From the NCBI GenBank assembly GCA_031266115.1, contig JAISBQ010000301.1:1-15232 (forward strand): a DNA stretch of 15,232 nt, read 5' to 3'. The position numbers and the translations under genes are program-made. The notes beneath the pieces are model-generated. The model saw only the letters and a list, made by a program, of their open reading frames with translations. It made no database searches and had not been told where the DNA came from. Every line of letters starts with the position of its first letter. Positions within the stretch are counted from its first letter, which is position 1. This DNA is from Bifidobacteriaceae bacterium. GTDB taxonomy: Bacteria > Actinomycetota > Actinomycetes > Actinomycetales > WQXJ01. This document shows positions 12,721 to 15,232 of the stretch, piece after piece.

Positions 12721-12773
12721 TGGTCGGAAACGTACCGAGATTTGCTGTGACGCATTTTCGGTACGTTTCTGAC
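12721..12773 (+). repeat. 53-bp palindromic repeat, family 3, copy 2
   Basis: Same left arm (TGGTCGGAAACGTACCGAGA) and same length as copy 1, direct orientation, 83 bases later. The right arm has diverged (TTTTCGGTACGTTTCTGAC) but keeps a stem of about 14 bp. Confidence 0.88.
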
Positions 12774-13079
12774 ACCCCTCTGACGCTCGTGCCCCCTCGT
12801 GAGCTGGACGTTGGGGTCCAGATCGTGCACCGTTTCCCCAGAACACGTCGTCTCACCACGCACGGCCCCCCTTGGCACGTCGTGTGGAAGGCGACGGGAG
12901 CAGGTATCCAGTAGCGGCTGGCGCGGCACCCCACCGGTTGGTCATGGCTTGAGGGATCGGCTACAGGGCCGTCGGTGGGTCCGGGAGGGTTGTGGAGCTT
13001 GCTGGAGGGAGTGGATGATCAGGTGCGCTGTTGCGCGGCGAGTCAGCCGCTGTTCGGATGCGGTAGGTATCCTGTGCGC

Positions 13080-13514
13080 ATGAGCGGGGTGACTGAGCAG
13101 GCCAGGCTGCTAAGGGCCGCGGTCGCGGAGAACCGAAGCGAGCTCGTGAGGGTGTTGACGCGCTATGGCGCGAGCAACCCGCGGGTGTTTGGGTCAGTAG
13201 CTCGAGGTGACGCTCGCCCGGGATCAGATCTTGACGTGTTGGTGGACCTGGACCCCGGAGCAGGCAACGAGTTGCTGCGAATCGCGGGGATCGGCGAGGA
13301 GTTCCGCCAGATCCTCCGCGTCGATGTGGACGTCGTGTCGGATTCGCTGCTGCGCGGGGCCGTGTCCGCCAGCGCCCATCGAGAGGCGGTCCGCCTGTGC
13401 CTCGAACAGTCCAGGAGCGCTTCGCCGACATTCTCGCCGCGGTCGACCGTTGCCTCGAATATCGGCCGTTCATTCTGGATCCTGACCAGCGAACTCGCTG
13501 AGGCGTTGGAGTGA
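13080..13514 (+). CDS. mntA: MntA-type minimal nucleotidyltransferase antitoxin with run-on C-terminus
   Basis: A 144-codon frame. The nucleotidyltransferase signature GSVARGDARPGSDLD is at residues 38-52 (catalytic D50 and D52), with the third carboxylate in RVDVDVV (D82/D84). MntA proteins inactivate the partner HepT RNase by adding AMP to a tyrosine. Homologues normally end at about residue 106 (..HREAVRL). Here the next codon is TGC where a TGA would give the usual stop, so the frame continues for 38 residues that overlap hepT out of frame and have no family resemblance. No ribosome site is visible; TATCCT six bases upstream suggests a leaderless transcript. It may persist as an orphan after loss of the toxin. 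Confidence 0.85.
   Translation: MSGVTEQARLLRAAVAENRSELVRVLTRYGASNPRVFGSVARGDARPGSDLDVLVDLDPGAGNELLRIAGIGEEFRQILRVDVDVVSDSLLRGAVSASAHREAVRLCLEQSRSASPTFSPRSTVASNIGRSFWILTSELAEALE
13397..13501 (+). pseudogene. hepT: Truncated HepT-like toxin remnant
   Basis: In the frame other than mntA, a GTG at 13397 opens 34 codons beginning VPRTVQERFADILAAVDRCL and ending DPDQRTR before TGA at 13499-13501. The TVQERFADIL-AAVDR pattern is the typical first helix of HepT/DUF86 RNase toxins. A complete HepT is about 110-140 residues with an RX4-6H active site, which is absent. The overlap with mntA by a few codons is the normal operon arrangement. A toxin gene was therefore present and has been cut off by a stop and by the adjoining acetyltransferase gene. 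Based on a 34-residue match, so moderately sure. Confidence 0.6.
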
Positions 13515-13521
13515 TCGCTTG

Positions 13522-14193
13522 ATGTCTTCGCGTGCTGAGTTGGCGATCCCGGACCCGAACCAACGGTTCCCTGTGCCGGGGTCCGATGTGACCTACGTCA
13601 AGCCGACCATCACGCGGCCGAACATTGAGGTCGGAGACTTCACGTACTACTCGGGACTGGACTTCGAGAGCCACGTCACCCACCACTATCCCGACGTGTA
13701 CGGCGACAGGCTGATTATCGGGAAGTTCTGTCAGATCGCCGCCGGCGTCGAATTCATCATGAATGGCGCGAACCACCAGATGAACGCCGCGAGTACCTTC
13801 CCCTTCTATATCGTCGGCTGGGCCCAGGATGTGCCGCCCATGGAGGCCATGCCGGTCAAGGGTGACACCGTGATCGGCAACGACGTGTGGATTGGCGAAA
13901 ATGCGACGATCCTGCCGGGCGTGCAGATCGGCGATGGCGCGATCATCGGCGCCAAGGCCGTGGTCGGCTCTGGCATTCCCGCGTACACGATCGTCGCTGG
14001 CAATCCGGCCAGGACCGTCCGCCGCCGGTTCGACGACGAACTCATCGCCTTGCTCGAGCACCTGCGGTGGTGGGACCTGTCGATTCCGGAGATTCAGCAG
14101 TGGATCCCCACACTCGCCAACCCGGACCTCGACGCGACCAAGCAGGCTATCCGCATGTGGCTCGACGCCCACGGCGTCGAGCCACATGCGTGA
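13522..14193 (+). CDS. CatB/Vat-type hexapeptide-repeat acetyltransferase
   Basis: A 223-residue left-handed beta-helix acyltransferase of the xenobiotic acetyltransferase (XAT) group. NGANHQMNAASTFPF (81-95) is the diagnostic loop carrying the catalytic His85. Hexapeptide repeats follow (TVIGNDVWIGENATILPGVQIGDGAIIGAKAVV), then the typical tail AGNPARTVRRRFDDELI..L..LRWWDL. The length matches CatB and Vat enzymes, which acetylate chloramphenicol or streptogramin A. The real substrate cannot be told from sequence and may not be an antibiotic. ATG 13522 is chosen, directly preceded by an in-frame TTG at 13519; GGAG lies about ten bases upstream. It starts seven bases after mntA. The last 13 codons form a perfect palindrome (14152-14190). 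Confidence 0.9.
   Translation: MSSRAELAIPDPNQRFPVPGSDVTYVKPTITRPNIEVGDFTYYSGLDFESHVTHHYPDVYGDRLIIGKFCQIAAGVEFIMNGANHQMNAASTFPFYIVGWAQDVPPMEAMPVKGDTVIGNDVWIGENATILPGVQIGDGAIIGAKAVVGSGIPAYTIVAGNPARTVRRRFDDELIALLEHLRWWDLSIPEIQQWIPTLANPDLDATKQAIRMWLDAHGVEPHA
14152..14190. terminator. Perfect 39-bp palindrome at the end of the acetyltransferase gene
   Basis: CGCATGTGGCTCGACGCC (14152-14169), CAC, then the exact reverse complement (14173-14190): 18 paired bases without mismatch. It is entirely coding (R-M-W-L-D-A-H-G-V-E-P-H-A) and is followed at once by TGA. The convergent surface-protein gene ends at 14199, so the stem could terminate transcription from both sides; there is no long T-tract on either strand. 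Confidence 0.7.
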
Positions 14194-14198
14194 GGCCT

Positions 14199-15232
14199 TT
14201 ACCTGACCACCCTCCGGGTCTTCGCCGAGGTTGTCGATGCCTTGGTGTAGCCGGGCTTCGACGCAGTCGCTGTGACGCTGATGCGCCTGCCCACGTCAGC
14301 CTTGGTCAGCCGGTACCGTGCCGCGGTGGCGCTTGCGATCTTCTTGCCCGAGCGGTACCACTGATAGGTGACCTTGGGCCTGCCGGACCACGCGCCGATC
14401 TTCACTGTGAGGGTGCGACCCACCTTGGCTCGGCCCTTGATCTTCACGACAGGTCCGGCCGGCAGCCGCGTCACGGACGCGGCCGTCCCGGCATCGGACA
14501 CCGTCGCACCAGGCCCCGCCGCCCCACCAGTCCCCGCGCCGGGCCCCGCCGCACCAGGTGGCCCGGCCGCGCCGGGCCCCGCCGCGCCGTCGGCCGCGCT
14601 GGCCGTCCCGGACATGACCAGTGGCGCCACCGCAGGAGCGGAGGCCGAGAGTGGCCGTACCCGGGCCGCGGCAACCTTGGCGATCAGGGCCGTTTGAGCT
14701 GCCGTCACCTCGGCGGTGCTCGCGTCGTGGTCAGCGTAGACGCGCTGGGCTTCGTCCAATGCCTCCGGCAGGCCCACCAGCGACGCGGGCACATAGGAAC
14801 CGGGCGAGGTCATGATGTGCTGGGCGACGCTGATAGCCGAGGCCAAGCCGCTCTTGGCGACCCTGAGCGCAAGCCCGGTGGTGGCGTCCGCGAGGTCCTG
14901 GAATGCGGCGTCCACGTCGAACGCCGACGCCTCGTGGTTGGCCTCGACCGCGACAGCCGATGCCAAGGCCGCCTCCACCGGCGCCCACGATGACGGGGTG
15001 TACCGGTCTGGTGACAGCGTCTCGATGGCAGCGATGAGTGCTCGCAGGCCCGACTTGTCCCCCTTGGGGTGAACCCTTGCCATCGCTTCGAGCAGGGCGA
15101 CAGACTCTGAGATCACCGTCTCCTGGGTGATTCCGGGCGTTGCTGCGACACTCCTGGCGCGATCCAGGGCGGCCGCGAGGGCGGGCAGGTTGACCGAGAC
15201 GTAATCCGTGGGGGAGGCCAGGATCGCCTCTG
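14199..15232 (-). CDS. FIVAR-repeat surface protein with C-terminal Ig-like domain (5' end outside window)
   Basis: The frame stays open to the window edge, so at least 343 residues of a longer protein are present; the GTG at 15116 is internal, not the start. Three FIVAR-type units are visible, marked by SPTDYVSVNLPALAAAL, SPDRYTPSSWAPVEAAL and SPGSYVPASLVGLPEAL. A Gly/Ala/Pro collagen-like spacer follows, encoded by GC-rich repeats near 14500-14600. Then comes an Ig-like domain with GRTLTVKIGAWSGRPKVTYQWYRSGKKI and a basic tail KTRRVVR. FIVAR and this Ig type occur in actinobacterial cell-wall proteins that bind glycans or matrix proteins. There is no LPXTG at the C-terminus, so anchoring is unclear. 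It converges on the acetyltransferase gene with five bases between stops. Confidence 0.82.
   Translation of the reverse strand, partial: EAILASPTDYVSVNLPALAAALDRARSVAATPGITQETVISESVALLEAMARVHPKGDKSGLRALIAAIETLSPDRYTPSSWAPVEAALASAVAVEANHEASAFDVDAAFQDLADATTGLALRVAKSGLASAISVAQHIMTSPGSYVPASLVGLPEALDEAQRVYADHDASTAEVTAAQTALIAKVAAARVRPLSASAPAVAPLVMSGTASAADGAAGPGAAGPPGAAGPGAGTGGAAGPGATVSDAGTAASVTRLPAGPVVKIKGRAKVGRTLTVKIGAWSGRPKVTYQWYRSGKKIASATAARYRLTKADVGRRISVTATASKPGYTKASTTSAKTRRVVR

Larger units (their letters stand above)
12356..13079. other. Intergenic region with twin 53-bp palindromes
   Basis: About 720 bases with no believable gene. It contains a possible terminator near 12402-12421, the two 53-bp repeats at 12585 and 12721, and a TATCCT -10-like box (13068-13073) six bases before the mntA ATG. 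Confidence 0.65.

Noticed and set aside
12961..14187. 408-codon minus-strand frame starting MWLDAVGVEPHA
   Set aside because: Shadow of mntA and the acetyltransferase; its apparent similarity to the plus-strand protein end comes only from the 39-bp palindrome.

Overview
The window comes from a high-GC actinobacterium. The evidence is the codon bias, a gene order shared with the Mycobacterium tuberculosis Rv0991c-Rv0995 neighbourhood, several leaderless-looking promoters with TANNNT -10 boxes, and Ig-like/FIVAR surface proteins. I cannot fix the genus from sequence alone.

Region 1 (85-1754, minus) is a coupled pair: an ImmA/IrrE-type zinc peptidase followed by a DUF4411 PIN-domain protein, a toxin-antitoxin-like module. 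Region 2 (1998-7775) is the conserved core block. It holds a zinc-ribbon FmdB/Ruc-type chaperone gene preceded by a near-perfect CIRCE element (HrcA operator) and 5-formyltetrahydrofolate cyclo-ligase. Divergent from these are galU, a RimJ-type GNAT acetyltransferase and a long three-helix membrane protein resembling the actinobacterial divisome factor SepX/GlpR. A FitAB/VapBC module has been inserted between ruc and the cyclo-ligase, and the MoeA-like glp gene usually found near galU is absent. A tRNA-Ala(CGC) at 7995-8070 closes this block.

Region 3 (8071-14193) is accessory. It holds an AbrB-VapC module with a perfect operator palindrome, an XRE regulator plus DUF2975 membrane protein pair with its own operator, and a secreted two-Ig-domain protein. 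It also holds an MntA-type nucleotidyltransferase antitoxin whose HepT partner is cut to 34 codons, and a CatB/Vat-like hexapeptide acetyltransferase. The acetyltransferase gene's last 39 coding bases form a perfect 18-bp-arm palindrome. Region 4 (14199 to the right edge, minus) is the C-terminal part of a FIVAR-repeat surface protein that converges on that palindrome.

The most unexplained signal is three unrelated families of short palindromic intergenic repeats, each of nearly constant length and each present as pairs. A 64/65-bp family has two copies on either side of the SepX/GlpR-like gene in opposite orientation. An 85-bp family has direct copies flanking the AbrB-VapC module plus a solitary arm. 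A 53-bp family is present as two tandem-oriented copies at 12585 and 12721. Together with four toxin-antitoxin loci, intact or decayed, they mark the window as a site of repeated small insertions around a conserved core.
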